NCBI GenBank assembly: GCA_019454045.1
Contig: SKCR01026822.1
Coordinates: forward strand, 23,227 to 87,226
Source of the DNA: Zanthoxylum bungeanum
Lineage: Eukaryota > Streptophyta > Magnoliopsida > Sapindales > Rutaceae
DNA length: 64,000 bases
Direction: 5' to 3'
Below the pieces are notes generated by a model. The model ran no database searches. It was not told the origin of the DNA and worked only from the letters and a program-made list of their open reading frames with translations. Below, in pieces: positions 21,252 to 32,024 of this stretch. The stretch's first letter is position 1, and each line of letters starts with the position of its first letter. The position numbers and the translations under genes are program-made.

Positions 21252-22909
21252 TCCAACTCCACGTACCACTTGAGTAAACGGCGCGTATTTCATTTTATGT
21301 TGTTTTAATGTGTTTATTATTCATTATTTAATTTGTACATGTTATTCGTTTGCGTAGTGATGTGATCGGGCGCATGGGCTTAGTAAGTTGGATTAAAGGT
21401 CCCCTATTTTGAAGGGTTAAAACCCTTTACCACGATGCTTTGCCGCGCCGGTTGATGTATATTTGGTTGAATGTAAGATGTGTTCAATCAGGTATACGAA
21501 GTCCGATATTGTTTCTTTTATTTCTTATAAGTATTGTGAGATAAAGCGCATGGGCTTAGTAAGTGCGATTAAAGGTCCTCTATTTTAAGAGGTTTAAATC
21601 TTTTACCACGATGCTTTTCTACGCCGGATGATGTATATTCGATTGGATGTGAGATATGTTCAATCAGATATATGAAGTCTGATATCATTGTCTTCACTTT
21701 TTTTTACATGTATTGTGTTGTTTGCGCATGAGCTTAGTAAGTGCGATTAACGGTCCTCTATTTTGAGAGGTTAAAATCCTTTACCACGATGCTTTGCCTC
21801 GCCTTTTAGCCCGTTATTATTTATTAGGTGTCATCTAGTCATCCGTTCACGTAAGTGTCATGTTGTTTACTGCATTTTGGGGGTCACTGGTGTAACCCCG
21901 TTCAAACACGTTTCAGAACGCCGCACGAACGCATGTTTTCTGTCTCAGTTCGTTCGAAAGCATTATCAAACGCTATACGAACGCGAACCTTCTGTTTACC
22001 GTTCAAATGCATTTTCGAACGCTACTCAAACGCCCATGCATTTTTCCTTATCATGCATCAGGTCTCATTTCCGTTCGAACGTGTTTCTGAACGCCCTACG
22101 AACATGAGCATTCTGTTTCTTTTCCGTTCGAACATGTTTACGAACGCTACTCGAATGCGAACCTTCTGTTTACCATTCGAACGTGGATACGAACGCCGCA
22201 CGAACGCCCACGGTAAACAGGCCCTCTTTCATCATATCTCATGCATGGTTACTCATTTTGTCATTTGCCCTTTTTTTTATTGTTCATGTTCTCGTTTAAC
22301 CATTTATTGTGTGCACAAGATTACATGTTCGTTCCCATGATGTATGTTTACACGGTAGCCATCTACTTATGCTTCCGCATTCATCCATTCAACATGTTCA
22401 TGAAGTTATATGCTCGCCATTATTCCGATTTGCTTTCATGCGTGATTGTACAATTGTTATCTACTGGCATGCCTATGATGGAATGTAATTTGCTTATAAC
22501 ATTGTATGCTAGCCATATTTATCTTTATGCATGCAAATTCAGATATAGATTATATGCAAATAGGTTGTATGCAAACTTAAAAATGTGTTATATGTGAACT
22601 TAGATGGATTTTTTGATGTATGCATGCGAACTTAGGAGTAAATCATCCTTGGAAATATGTTGCTTAGGCTTGGTTAGATTATTGCACAAATCATTTTATT
22701 ACAAATGGCATAAGTAAGGGACCATTCCGAACCCAACGGTTTGAGGTCTTCCCTTGCGAGGGGTGAGTGAGGCCTTAAATCTTTGTCCCGGTTCACACCG
22801 GGTGGCGACTCTATCATTCTCCGGTTTAGTCCCTTGCGAGCTACTCCGTACTCCCAACCGGGCCGCGTGCCCGGGACAGAATGCGTCGCCCAGTTCCTGT
22901 GTCCCCACA
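21252..22909 (+). repeat. 5' LTR of F, lacking its first 1.35 kb
   Basis: It aligns with 28471-30126 of the 3' LTR. It contains three tandem units with gcatgggcttagtaag and ggtcctctattttgag (21370-21800), the TTCGAACG-type array (21893-22215) and the conserved end ...ttcctgtgtccccaca. The left border is an abrupt join to element E. Confidence 0.82.
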
Positions 22910-22912
22910 GTC

Positions 22913-22931
22913 TGGCGACTTCACTGGGGAT
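22913..22931 (+). other. Primer-binding site of F (tRNA-Arg type)
   Basis: TGGCGACTTCACTGGGGAT starts three bases after the LTR end. It resembles the complement of a plant tRNA-Arg 3' end (TGGCGACTCCACCGGGGAT), the primer usually assigned to Ogre/Tat elements. Confidence 0.65.
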
Positions 22932-23019
22932 AGAGAATCGGCCCCGAAATAATGTCTTGTAATATTATGATTTGTGCTTTAAATTAATTGTGTCTACTGT
23001 GGGTTAAAAGTGGTTTAAT

Positions 23020-23388
23020 CAAAGGCACTTTTAAGGCTGGGTAATGGTTTGGTGTCTTCCTTCATTCACTACCTTTCTATAAGGAAAAGCTGTGAAGACA
23101 CCTAGATAATCATTTACTTGTAGCCTATTGTGATGGACTAATTTGGAGGACTCGTTGTTTATTCCTGTCACCAAGCGATAAGAGCCTAAGAGGCTAGGGT
23201 ACTTAAGAGAGCCTCGCTCCAACCTCCCTCTGGGGAATCTACAATGGGAAATCCATCTGACAGTCAGTCACACATCATAACTCGTGGGCACGTACTGTAA
23301 GGTATAAAAAAATGTGCGCTCACTTGGTCGCTCGAACCCTTGAGTGGGGAGACCTAGTTGTGGGAAATCCTTTGCCAGCGAGAGTCTT
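23020..23388 (-). repeat. SINE-like unit, copy 3 (in element F)
   Basis: This is a diverged, reverse-oriented counterpart of the two units at 15521-16315. On the - strand it contains gggttcgagcgacc, a closer match to the pol III B box (GGTTCGANNCC) than in E. It lies directly after F's primer site and in the same orientation relative to its host element as the copies in E. Confidence 0.45.
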
Positions 23389-23508
23389 TGTCTACACTCC
23401 CACAAACCCACACGTAGACCAGAGTTGTTTGGCCTATAGCAACTATTTCCTTTTGCTTGTGGACCATCCTCATTTGAATACAGTTGGACTTCTTGTCAGA
23501 AATGCGAA

Positions 23509-23900
23509 CTTGTTGGGCCATTTAAACTGGGACGAGTTCGTATCCTATGATAATTGGGCTAAAAGCTTCTGAAATGTTGATGGGCCACTCTGTAGAAATT
23601 ATTTCTGTATGCTTATGTTTAGGAACATTGTCGTTTGGATCTATTCAGACCTTTTGTCATTAGGTATGGGCTTGTTGGGCCATTTAAACTGGGACAAGAA
23701 CGTATCTTATGATGATTGGGCCAAAGGCTTCTAAAACGCCAATGGGCCATTATATGTTTGTGTTTAGGAACATTATCATTTGGATACGGTTGGAATTCTT
23801 TCCATGAAATGTGAACTTGTTGGGCCATTTAAACTGGGATGAGTTCACTCCCATGACAATTAGCCCAAAAGCTTCTAAAATGATGACGGGCCGATTTGCG
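23509..23900 (+). repeat. Three tandem units in the F leader
   Basis: The phrase ttgttgggccatttaaactg occurs at about 23510, 23671 and 23818. Each is followed by a degenerate tail ending caaaagcttctaaaa. Spacing is 161 and 147 bp. No coding capacity is credible. Confidence 0.7.
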
Positions 23901-24015
23901 TGAAGATTATAATGAATTGATATATTCCTTGTATCGCATGCATCTCATTCATCTCATACATACATCCTGTTAACACCCTCCATGTCTAAAAGATATCATA
24001 GAGTCCCGTTGGGTT

Positions 24016-25068
24016 ATGGAAGAAGGAAGACTCACTAAAAGGCCGGTAACAGATATGAGTACATCCGATAACGAGGTATCCCGGATATATCAGTTGGAAA
24101 ATGGTTTCGCCAAGATTACCGAACAGTTGCAAGCCTTGACTACTGCCATGGAAAATATGGTTGTGCCCCGTGCTGGGGTAAATTCTGAGAATGTGAGGTG
24201 TGAGGAGCCTCTGAATGGGTTGGGGGATGATATCCCCGCTTTTGATGATGATATGGCTGAATATGCCACGGGAAGAATAGCTGGGTCTCAGGCCGAGATA
24301 CAGAAACTCTGTGATCAGATGGAGTCAGTTACCAGTAAACTGAAAGGGAAACATGAGGACTTGTTGGATTATGAGGCGTTGACCTTCGAAGAACAGCTGC
24401 CAGCTCAGTTCAAAATGCCTGATATGGCTAAGTTCAACGGGAATGGGGACCCGAGGGTCCATCTGCGGCAATATGTCTCAGTGATGAGTTCAGTGGGCCT
24501 ATCACAGCGCCAAGTCACAGACCTAGAGATTGACTTGTCGCTCCGCGACTTGGAGAACACCAAGCAGAAGCCAGAAGAAAGTTTCAAGGAGTATGTAGAC
24601 CGCTGGAGAAGCCAGCTTCTGAAAATGCAGACTCGGCCCTCTGAGAAGGACCAGATTAAAATGATCATCAAGGGCACTAAACCCTCGATCTATGGTAAGT
24701 TGAGGAGAATGACCTCCATGATTGCAGATTTTCGACAGTTGAGGGAAACTGTCATGGATATAGAGGAAGAAGAGGCTGAAAACAGAAAGTTTTATGGCCA
24801 GAATAGAAGAACTTTTGGGGGGCCTTCTGAGACCAAGCCCGCTACTACCGAGGTTGCTACCGTCAAGAACAGGCGAATCTCTAATCTTGGTAGACCTTTG
24901 TCAAAGGTGCTTGAAAAGTTGAAGGGACAAGGGCTCTTAAAACCCTTAGAGCCTAAACCACTTCCAGATCCTATACCACCCAACCTTGACCTAAGCCTGT
25001 ATTGTCACTTCCATCAGAGGAGAGGCCATGAAACTGACAGTTGCACCCGCCTTAGGCATGAAATCTAA
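24016..25068 (+). CDS. Gag polyprotein of element F (Ogre/Tat-like), internally deleted
   Basis: This 350-codon frame starts MEEGRLTKRP. A coiled-coil-prone N-terminus (20-115) precedes the capsid start FKMPDMAKFNGNGDPRVHL (132-150). The usual middle of the retrotransposon gag domain, with its tryptophan-containing segment, is missing: VGLSQ joins directly to the late segment SLRDLENTKQKPEESFKEYV (175-194). The C-terminus has a CX2HX4HX4C knuckle (C330, H333, H338, C343) followed by LRHEI. The stop after LRHEI is a TAA where CAA (Gln) is expected, and the frame continues openly to 25266, so the end is probably a nonsense mutation. Gag would form particles with helper-supplied enzymes. The deletion makes this copy doubtful as a functional protein. 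Confidence 0.75.
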   Translation: MEEGRLTKRPVTDMSTSDNEVSRIYQLENGFAKITEQLQALTTAMENMVVPRAGVNSENVRCEEPLNGLGDDIPAFDDDMAEYATGRIAGSQAEIQKLCDQMESVTSKLKGKHEDLLDYEALTFEEQLPAQFKMPDMAKFNGNGDPRVHLRQYVSVMSSVGLSQRQVTDLEIDLSLRDLENTKQKPEESFKEYVDRWRSQLLKMQTRPSEKDQIKMIIKGTKPSIYGKLRRMTSMIADFRQLRETVMDIEEEEAENRKFYGQNRRTFGGPSETKPATTEVATVKNRRISNLGRPLSKVLEKLKGQGLLKPLEPKPLPDPIPPNLDLSLYCHFHQRRGHETDSCTRLRHEI

Positions 25069-25835
25069 AACCTCATCGATGCCCATAAAATACCTGATCC
25101 TGAGAAAGAACAAACCAACACACATCGGAACCCCCTACCAAATTACCACTCCCTTCCACCACCCACTTACATGATCAACTACGGCCTGCCCGAAACCTTT
25201 GTCCTCCAAACTCTCAACCACCAGGCTTCTTGCATTGAGATAAATGATAACAATGAAGAACCATAGGGCAAGGAAGAAGGCAATATTGCGAATGATGAAG
25301 TTATTCCTCCTAGTTTATTTGATCCTGCATTTTTAATACATATATTAACTTAGTCTACATGTTCGAATCATTTTATTAAATGATAATAAAGACGTTCATT
25401 TCGCTGAATCTCTTCTACAATATGAGTATATTTGAGAAAAACATTCAACCTTGGTACTATGAAATTCAGTGATGTTTAGAACACGGGAAATCCTCTGAAT
25501 AAGCAAACAGAAAAGATAAGATAGCCATTCAGAAATTGGAAATGGGGCAGTAAAGCTGTCAGACTTGGAAGGAAATGAGTTCACCGAGCCGATCAATGTG
25601 GATAAATTGAAGCAGTACTTTTCCAGAGGAAGAGAAAATCGAGCAGTCACCAAGGGAATTGGTGGACGACCTAACCCAACGGGATGGGTAACTCATTCAC
25701 GCATGCATGTATACACGTAACATATTTTGCATTCCTTTTTGTGTTTTGTGTTCACAGGTTTTGAAGAAGAGGAAGCGGCAAATGAAAGCCAATCAGAAGC
25801 ATCAATATGACATCAGCGGTTTGGGGACAAGTCCC
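25069..25835 (+). other. Gag tail and intron-like segment of F
   Basis: 25069-25266 continues the gag frame past the stop (proline-rich, ending with NDNNEEP). From 25267 to 25686 no coding is seen. 25687-25757 has the shape of a short intron: gtaact at its start, a T-rich stretch, and an acceptor-like tttgtgttcacag at its end. The next frame, beginning VLKKRKRQ, leads into the 28-bp array. Confidence 0.5.
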
Positions 25836-26450
25836 AGGGTTGAGGCCCGTATCAGCATCAGTTTGGGGCGAGGCCCATATCAGTATCAGTCTGGGGGCGA
25901 GGCCCATATCAGTATCAGTCTGGGGCGAGGCCCATATCAGTATCAGTCTAGGGCGAGGCCCATATCAGTATCAGTTTGGGGCGAGGCCCATATCAGTATC
26001 AGTCTGGGGCGAGGCCCATATCAGTATCAGTATGGGGCGAGGCCCATATCAGTATCAGTCTGGGGCGAGGCCCATATCAGTATCAGTTTGGGGGCGAGGC
26101 CTATATCAGTATCAGTCTAGGGCGAGGCCCATATCAGTATCAGTCTGGGACGAGGCCATATCAGTATCAGTCTGGGGCGAGGCCCATACCAGTATCAGTC
26201 TTGGGGCGAGGCCCATATCAGTATCAGACTAGTGGGGACGAGGCCATATCAGCATCAGTTTGGGGATGAGTCCCAAGGCCGAGGCCCGCATCAGCATCAG
26301 TTTGGGGATGAGTCCCAGGGCCGAGGCCCACTTCAGTGTCAGTTTGGGGGCGAGGCCCATATCAGTATCAGTATGGGGCGAGGCCCATATCAGTATCAGT
26401 TTGGGGGCGAGGCCCACATCAGTGTTAGTTTATGGGCGAGGCCCACATCA
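25836..26450 (+). repeat. Tandem array, 27-28 bp unit, in element F
   Basis: About twenty copies of a unit close to ggcgaggcccatatcagtat plus cagtctgg follow one another, with small length changes (27-29 bp), and two larger variant units with gatgagtcccaggg near 26265-26330. Because units vary in length the reading frame wanders, giving overlapping frames with GARPISVSV and GRGPYQYQ periodicity. No protein family is recognised. Confidence 0.9.
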
Positions 26451-26512
26451 GCATCATGCATCCATACATACATGCATATCACATACATACAATTTTTGTT
26501 TTGTATTCGCAG

Positions 26513-27039
26513 GATTGTAGCGGCAAAGACCACCTCATCAAGTAACGGTTCAAAAATGAGCCACATTCTCAGTCAGCACGGTTCAGAAATGGACCACAAC
26601 AGATGCCGAAAATGGCACTCCAAAATGGAGCACACACAACAGATGCCAAAAATGGCGTTCCAAAATGGAGCACACACAGCAAAGGCCGAAAATGGCGTTC
26701 CAAAATGGAGCACACACAGAAAATGCCGAAAATGGCATTCCAAAATGGAGCACACACAACAAAGGCTGAAAATGGCGTTCCAAAATAGAGCACACACAGC
26801 AAATGCCGAAAATGGCGTTCCAAAATGGAGCACACACAGCAAATGCCGAAAATGGCGTTCCAAAATGGAGCACACACAGCAGATGCCGAAAATGGCGCTT
26901 CAAAATGGAGCACACAGAACATATGCCGAAAATGGCGCTCCAAAAATGGAGCACGGTTCGGGAATGAACCAGGGGTCGCAGCACCTCACCACCAAATCAA
27001 CTCAACACATGGCAAGACAAGCGGCAGCTGGCGAGCCAG
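26513..27039 (+). repeat. Nine-unit 40-bp array inside an exon-like segment of F
   Basis: Units start at 26601, 26641, 26681, 26721, 26761, 26801, 26841, 26881 and 26921, an exact 40-bp period, each containing aatggcgttccaaaatggag or close variants. The segment is bounded on the left by an acceptor-like tttgtattcgcag (ending 26512) and on the right by cag/gtaagt (27037-27045). A frame of 271 codons (26232-27047) crosses both arrays. Since 40 is not a multiple of three, each frame reads three different peptides in rotation. Three frames on the other strand are open too, so the open frames reflect the unit composition rather than selection. Confidence 0.8.
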
Positions 27040-27119
27040 GTAAGTAAAAATGCATTGCATAACTTTGATAAGATTGTCACTATTACACATTACACAAGTC
27101 CCATCAAAGTAGAGGTGAC

Positions 27120-30100
27120 TGTAGGCACTGCATTTTTGCATACAAGTCCCTATGATGAGTCTCATTTGGATACACTACCTTTTAAGTCATGGAATTCACG
27201 GGAAACGGACGTCGGAAGGGGAAATTCAGAATAGGCATGTCATCAAATTCATTTCACGAGTTCACTATTTTCGTTCGTGCTGCGTTCGTTACTTCGTTCG
27301 AACGTCAGGCAGATTACGGGAGTTCGTGTAGCGTTCGAAGAGGCGTTTGAACGGCGTCGGTATTTTTGGTTTTGCTGCTAGCTTCACACCTAAGCCCAAG
27401 TAGCCCACCAAAGCCCATAAAACACATCCAAATTAATAAAACACATATTTAACACATGGGGAATTAAATAAAATCTAAAAATCACATACCAAATTAAAAT
27501 AAATATCAAATAAAATCATGCCTAATTAAAATCAATCAAGATTATTTTATACCAAACTAAACAAATATTATGCCTAATCCAAACAAATTAAATATATTAA
27601 CTTCCTAATTAATCAAATCTTGTCCCCCCCCCAATCTTTTGTTTTCCTTGTTTAACACCAAATCATATCTCACCTTTATTGCATGATCTCTCATTTTTTC
27701 TCCAACATGGACTCACCCTAACATTTGCCTATAAAAAGAACCCTTCACCACACATCTAAACCCCTAGCATATTGATACAAACCACAAAAATTCCGCAAGG
27801 CATTGACACCCTATCTCATTCACACAGAAAACTCATAGTTCATTCACACAAGAAACACCCAAGCTCATTGACACAACTCTCCCCCACTCTCAATAACCGA
27901 AAATCACAAACCAAAGAACCCTCATTGCCTTGACCAAAACACATCCCGAATAGTCCCTTTTACCTCATCAAAACAGCCCATTTACCTCACCAAAACAGTC
28001 CCCAAACCAAACCATAACAGCAGCCCAAATCACACCCAAAACAGTCCCCAAATACACCAAGAACAGTAGCCTAAATACAACAAACGTAGTGACCAGAAAA
28101 TGTCACCGAAAGAACAGCGAAGTACAGTAAAAATAGCAGCAAAACAGGGAGAACGACGACTCAAAACAGTGAGACAACGAATGAGAGCAGTGAACCAGAG
28201 GAGTTGCGGAATGTTAGCCCTTCCAACGATCGTGTACCGTACATCCGATAGGTGATTTAAAAGGTTAGACCTGATGGCACTTTTTCTATTTATTGTCATT
28301 CGTTTTTTTTAATTGTTTTATTGGCATCAGAGTCGTTTGTGGATGCATGTTGTGGCTTTGAATAAAATGGAAAATGTGTCGCCTCTTGTGGTATATAGGA
28401 TGGAAACCCGGACATAAATTTCATAGCTGATTCCGAATGGACGGTAGTATGATCTGTACTCGGGATACAACTCCACGTACCACTTGAGTAAACAACGCAT
28501 ATTTCGTTTTATGTTGTTTTAATGTGTTTATTATTCGTTATTTAATTTCTGCATGTTATTCATTTGCGTAATGATGTGATCGAGCGCATGGGCTTAGTAA
28601 GTTGGATTAAAGGTCCCCTATTTTGAGGGGTTAAAACCCTTTACCACGATGCTTTGTCGCGCCGGTTGATGTATATTTGGTTGAATGTAAGATGTGTTCA
28701 ATCGGGTATACGAAGTCCGATATTGTTTCTTTTATTTCTTATATGCATTGTGAGATAAAGCGCATGGGCTTAGTAAGTGCGATTAAAGGTCCTCTATTTT
28801 GAGAGGTTAAAATCCTTTACCACGATGCTTTGCCGCGCCGGATGATGTATATTTGATTGGATGTGAGATATGTTCAATCGGATACATGAAGTCCAATATC
28901 ATTGTCTTCACATTTTTTTACATGTATTGTGTTGTTTGCGCATGGGCTTAGTAAGTACGATTAAAGGTCCTCTATTTTGAGAGGTTAAAATCCTTTAACA
29001 CAATGCTTTGCCGTACCTTTTAGCCCATTATTATTTATTAGTTGTCATCTAGTCATCTGTTCACATATGTGTCATGTTGTTTACTGCATTTTGGGGGTCA
29101 CTACTTTAACCCCGTTCGAATGCGTTTCAGAACGCCGCACGAACGTATGTTTTCTGTCTCAGTTCGTTAGAACGCGTTATCAAACGCTATACGAACGCGA
29201 ACCTTCTGTTTACCGTTCGAAAACGTTTATGAACGCTACTCGAATGCGCATGCATTTTGCCTTATCATGCATCAGGTCTCATTTCCGTTCGAACGCGTTT
29301 CTGAACGCCCTACGAACGTGAGCATTCTGTTTCATTTCTGTTCTGTTCGAACGCGTTTACGAATGCTACTCGAACGCAAACCTTCTATTTATCGTTCAAA
29401 CGCGGATACGAACGCGGCACAAACACCCACGGTAAACAGGCCCTCTTTCATCACATCTCATGCATGGTTACTCATTTTGTCATTTGCCCTTTTTTGATTG
29501 TTCATGTTCTCCTTTAACCATTTATTGTGCGCACAATATTACATGTTCGTTCCCATGATGTATGTTTACATGGTAGCCATCTACTTATGCTTCCGCATTC
29601 ATCCATTCAACATGTTCATGAAGTTATATGCTCGCCATTATTCCGATTTGCTTTCATGCGTGATTGAACAATTGTTTTCTACTGGCATGCCTATGATGGA
29701 ATGTAATGTGCATATAACTTTGTATGCTAGCCATATTTATCTTTATGCATGCAAATTCGGACATAGATTATATGCAAATAGGTTGTATGCAAACTTAAAA
29801 ATGTGTTATATGTGAACTTAGATGAATTTTTTGATGTATGCATGCGAACTTAGGAGTAAATCATCCTTGGAAATATGTTGCTTAGGCTTGGTTAGATTAT
29901 TGCACAAATCATTTATTACAAATGGCATAAGTAAAGGACCATTCCGAACCCAGCGGTTTGAGGTCTTCCCTTGCGAGGGGTGAGTGCGGCCTTAAATCTT
30001 TGTCCTGGTTCACACCGGGTGGCGACTCCATCATTCTCCGGTTTAGTCCCCCGCTGGCTACTCCGTACTCCCAACCGGGCCGCGAGCCTGGGACAAAATG

Positions 30101-30126
30101 TGTCGCCCAGTTCCTGTGTCTCCACA
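27120..30126 (+). repeat. 3' LTR of element F (3.0 kb)
   Basis: It starts TGTAGGCACTGC and ends ...GTGTCTCCACA. The U3 part has a TATA box, cctataaaaag (27728-27738). A G/C-poor U5 follows with three tandem units (28560-29000), the TTCGAACG-type array (29108-29430) and repeated tatgc motifs (29600-29850). A short related TTCGAACG stretch lies at 27290-27350. Confidence 0.8.
29108..29430 (+). repeat. Six-unit array built on cgttcgaacgcgttt
   Basis: Six units spaced about 50-60 bp each contain (c)gttcgaacgcgttt, then gaacgc, five variable bases, and gaacg. The same six occur in the 5' LTR (21893-22215). TTCGAA and CGTTCGAACG are self-complementary, and the gaacg steps repeat about every 10-15 bases. 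Confidence 0.75.
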
Positions 30127-31200
30127 GTGTCCTAGACAACAATGCCACAAATAAGTCTCATCTGATCAAATCAGTTTGAGCTATTTGTTTATCATGTCAT
30201 ATGTGTGAGATTCATTTATATTCATAATATAAATTCTGTTATTCACATCTAATGTGTTTATCTCAATATCATTTTATAAAATGAAACACTTTAGTGTTCT
30301 AAAATATAAAGGTATACCCGCAACGAGTTAAACTCTGATATAGAGATAATGTTTCTAGTCAAACTAGGTATATTACAATAATTTCCTAATTTAAGTACAT
30401 ACCCGAAGGGTAGTTCATAAACTTAGGATTCTACGGTTAAAACAGCGACTCTCGTCCTGTTTCTGACTCGCAGATAAATCTCAACTGAAGTGAGTATCCT
30501 GCTAATGAGCAGATTCTGCACATCAATACATATTTATATACCACATCTAGTTATCAAAATCCAATTTTGAAACTAAAAGCGAACATGTTTATGACAAACA
30601 TACTTGAAGCCGGAGCCTTGCCCCTCTTCACTTCCTTCATGTCTGCCTTGTCCATACTGCAGTCACGCTTCCAGTGATCCCGTTTGCCACAGTTTAGGCA
30701 GACATCTCGGGATATGTCCTTTGTCTTCCCAGAAGACTATGATGATTTTGCCTTTGCCCTTTTCCACACCCCAGAAGCCTTGGCCATCTTTGATGTCGAA
30801 GTCAGATGCGCCTTGCGCTTCTTGCACTTTTTCTAACTATAGTTTTGTCTCCTTAAGCATAGCCATTAACTCTCCAAGAGTTTTCTATTGCAATTTATAC
30901 TTCTAAGAATAAATCTATGAAGATCCTTTAATTTCATCATCATGGTACAATGATCTAATCCTTAATTCTGACGACGGAATTAAAGTGTCATTGCAGTAAG
31001 CATAATGGATTGATCACTAAAGTTATCATCACATGAATCTTCCAAAGATCATGTTCTACTATTTGCTCAACTCCGGGCTTAGGCCTAAGAGGTTGTTCTA
31101 TCAATTAGAATAATTTCTCAATTCCCAAGACTATCCTAAGGTATTATTCCCAATTTGAAAATTAAATCCGTTTAAAAACATTTTTACCCAGGTTATGTTT
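30127..31200 (-). pseudogene. Copia gag remnant of element B
   Basis: On the - strand near 30735-30600 a nucleocapsid zinc knuckle is still readable as CLNCGKRDHWKRDC (CX2CX4HX4C), followed by DKADMKEVKRGKAPASS. Upstream and downstream the frame is broken. Element A has the corresponding stretch at about 40090-39960, with the histidine changed to glutamine. The part 30127-30560 corresponds to A 39492-39960. Confidence 0.8.
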
Positions 31201-31742
31201 TAAACGCTAATCTTTCAATTATCTTGATTTCTATAGTCCAACTATCCAATCAACGATTTCAGGTACTATTGAATATAATGATTACTATAGTCTAACTATA
31301 TAATCAACTATAATTTAATTATTTTGGTTAAATTTAAATATATTGATTAATATAATCCAATTATATAAGCAACTATAATTTGAAGTAGTTTGAATATAGT
31401 CTAACTGTTAAATTAAAACAACGATTAAATATTAGTCCAACTAATATATTTTTTATTTAATTGACGAAAAATTGAAATGAGCGTGTATTGGCAAGTATCT
31501 AAACGAAATTGCAAATTTAATACTTGCCTCCCACTATTTTTCGGCGAGCCTCTAACCCTCTGTTGAGTACTCAAGAAACTTGTTTCCTAGTGGGCTAGGA
31601 TCCCGTTAAATAACACACAACCTTGACTTTGACCAAAAAGCTGTATGATATTTAACTAGGTAGATATCTAAGATCAATTGGATCCCATCCAAATCCTAGA
31701 TCCAGTAGGTGGACATCCAAATCCGAAACATATATCTTATAT

Positions 31743-32024
31743 ATGCCAATATATCTAATATATTTTCCTAACATTTTTCCTCTGAATCAACTAAGCCTTG
31801 GCTTTGGCACAACAAACTTAATGATCTCAGTTAAACATGACCCATTGACCTTGGAAAGCTTCGTAATCGATGTCGATGAACAAGAAGTGATCTTTACTTT
31901 GGCCAACAAATCACAACTTGGACAAGACACCGATATGGAACAAAGCCTTAATGATTCAAACACATCCGCGATGGACAAAGGCCTTGACTTTGGCCAACAA
32001 ACTAGTGCCAATCTTGGATCTTGA
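31743..32024 (+). other. ORF antisense to element B (93 codons), conserved family-wide
   Basis: The frame MPIYLIYFPNIF...NLGS lies between gag and primer site of B, on the opposite strand. Its core (DPLTLESFVIDVD..EV, LANKSQLGQDTDMEQ, DKGLDFGQQ) is shared with the frames at 2-205 and 46698-47042. It contains the 18-base repeat ttgactttggccaacaaa-type motif. The family is not recognised, and an overlapping sense frame (32035-31787) is open as well. Confidence 0.4.

Larger units (their letters stand above)
21252..30126 (+). mobile_element. Element F: non-autonomous Ogre/Tat-like Gypsy retrotransposon
   Basis: The order on the + strand is a 5'-truncated 5' LTR (21252-22909), primer site (22913-22931), leader with repeats, gag (24016-25068), two tandem arrays (25836-26450 and 26601-26950) and a full 3' LTR (27120-30126). 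There is no protease, reverse transcriptase or integrase, so it depends on helper proteins. The 5' LTR lacks the first 1.35 kb, including the TATA box, so this copy is promoterless. Element B resumes at 30127 (gtgtcctagacaac). Confidence 0.8.

Noticed and set aside
21855..22597. Frames of 118 and 161 codons on the + strand
   Set aside because: They lie in the F LTR; the corresponding 3' LTR region has different frame lengths and breaks, so coding is not conserved.
22699..22908. 69-codon frame on the - strand and its twin at 29916-30125
   Set aside because: It is the reverse of the conserved F LTR end next to the primer site. Conservation is explained by the LTR pair.
25707..26417. Several long overlapping frames with repetitive peptides
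   Set aside because: They follow the 28-bp tandem array; the frame wanders with unit length, so no single protein is supported.
26601..26950. Regular array resembling CRISPR
   Set aside because: Units are contiguous with no unique spacers, lie inside a plant retrotransposon, and have no cas genes.
26569..26984. Three cysteine-rich frames on the - strand
   Set aside because: They are shadows of the 40-bp array, open in every - strand frame, and have no start context or homology.
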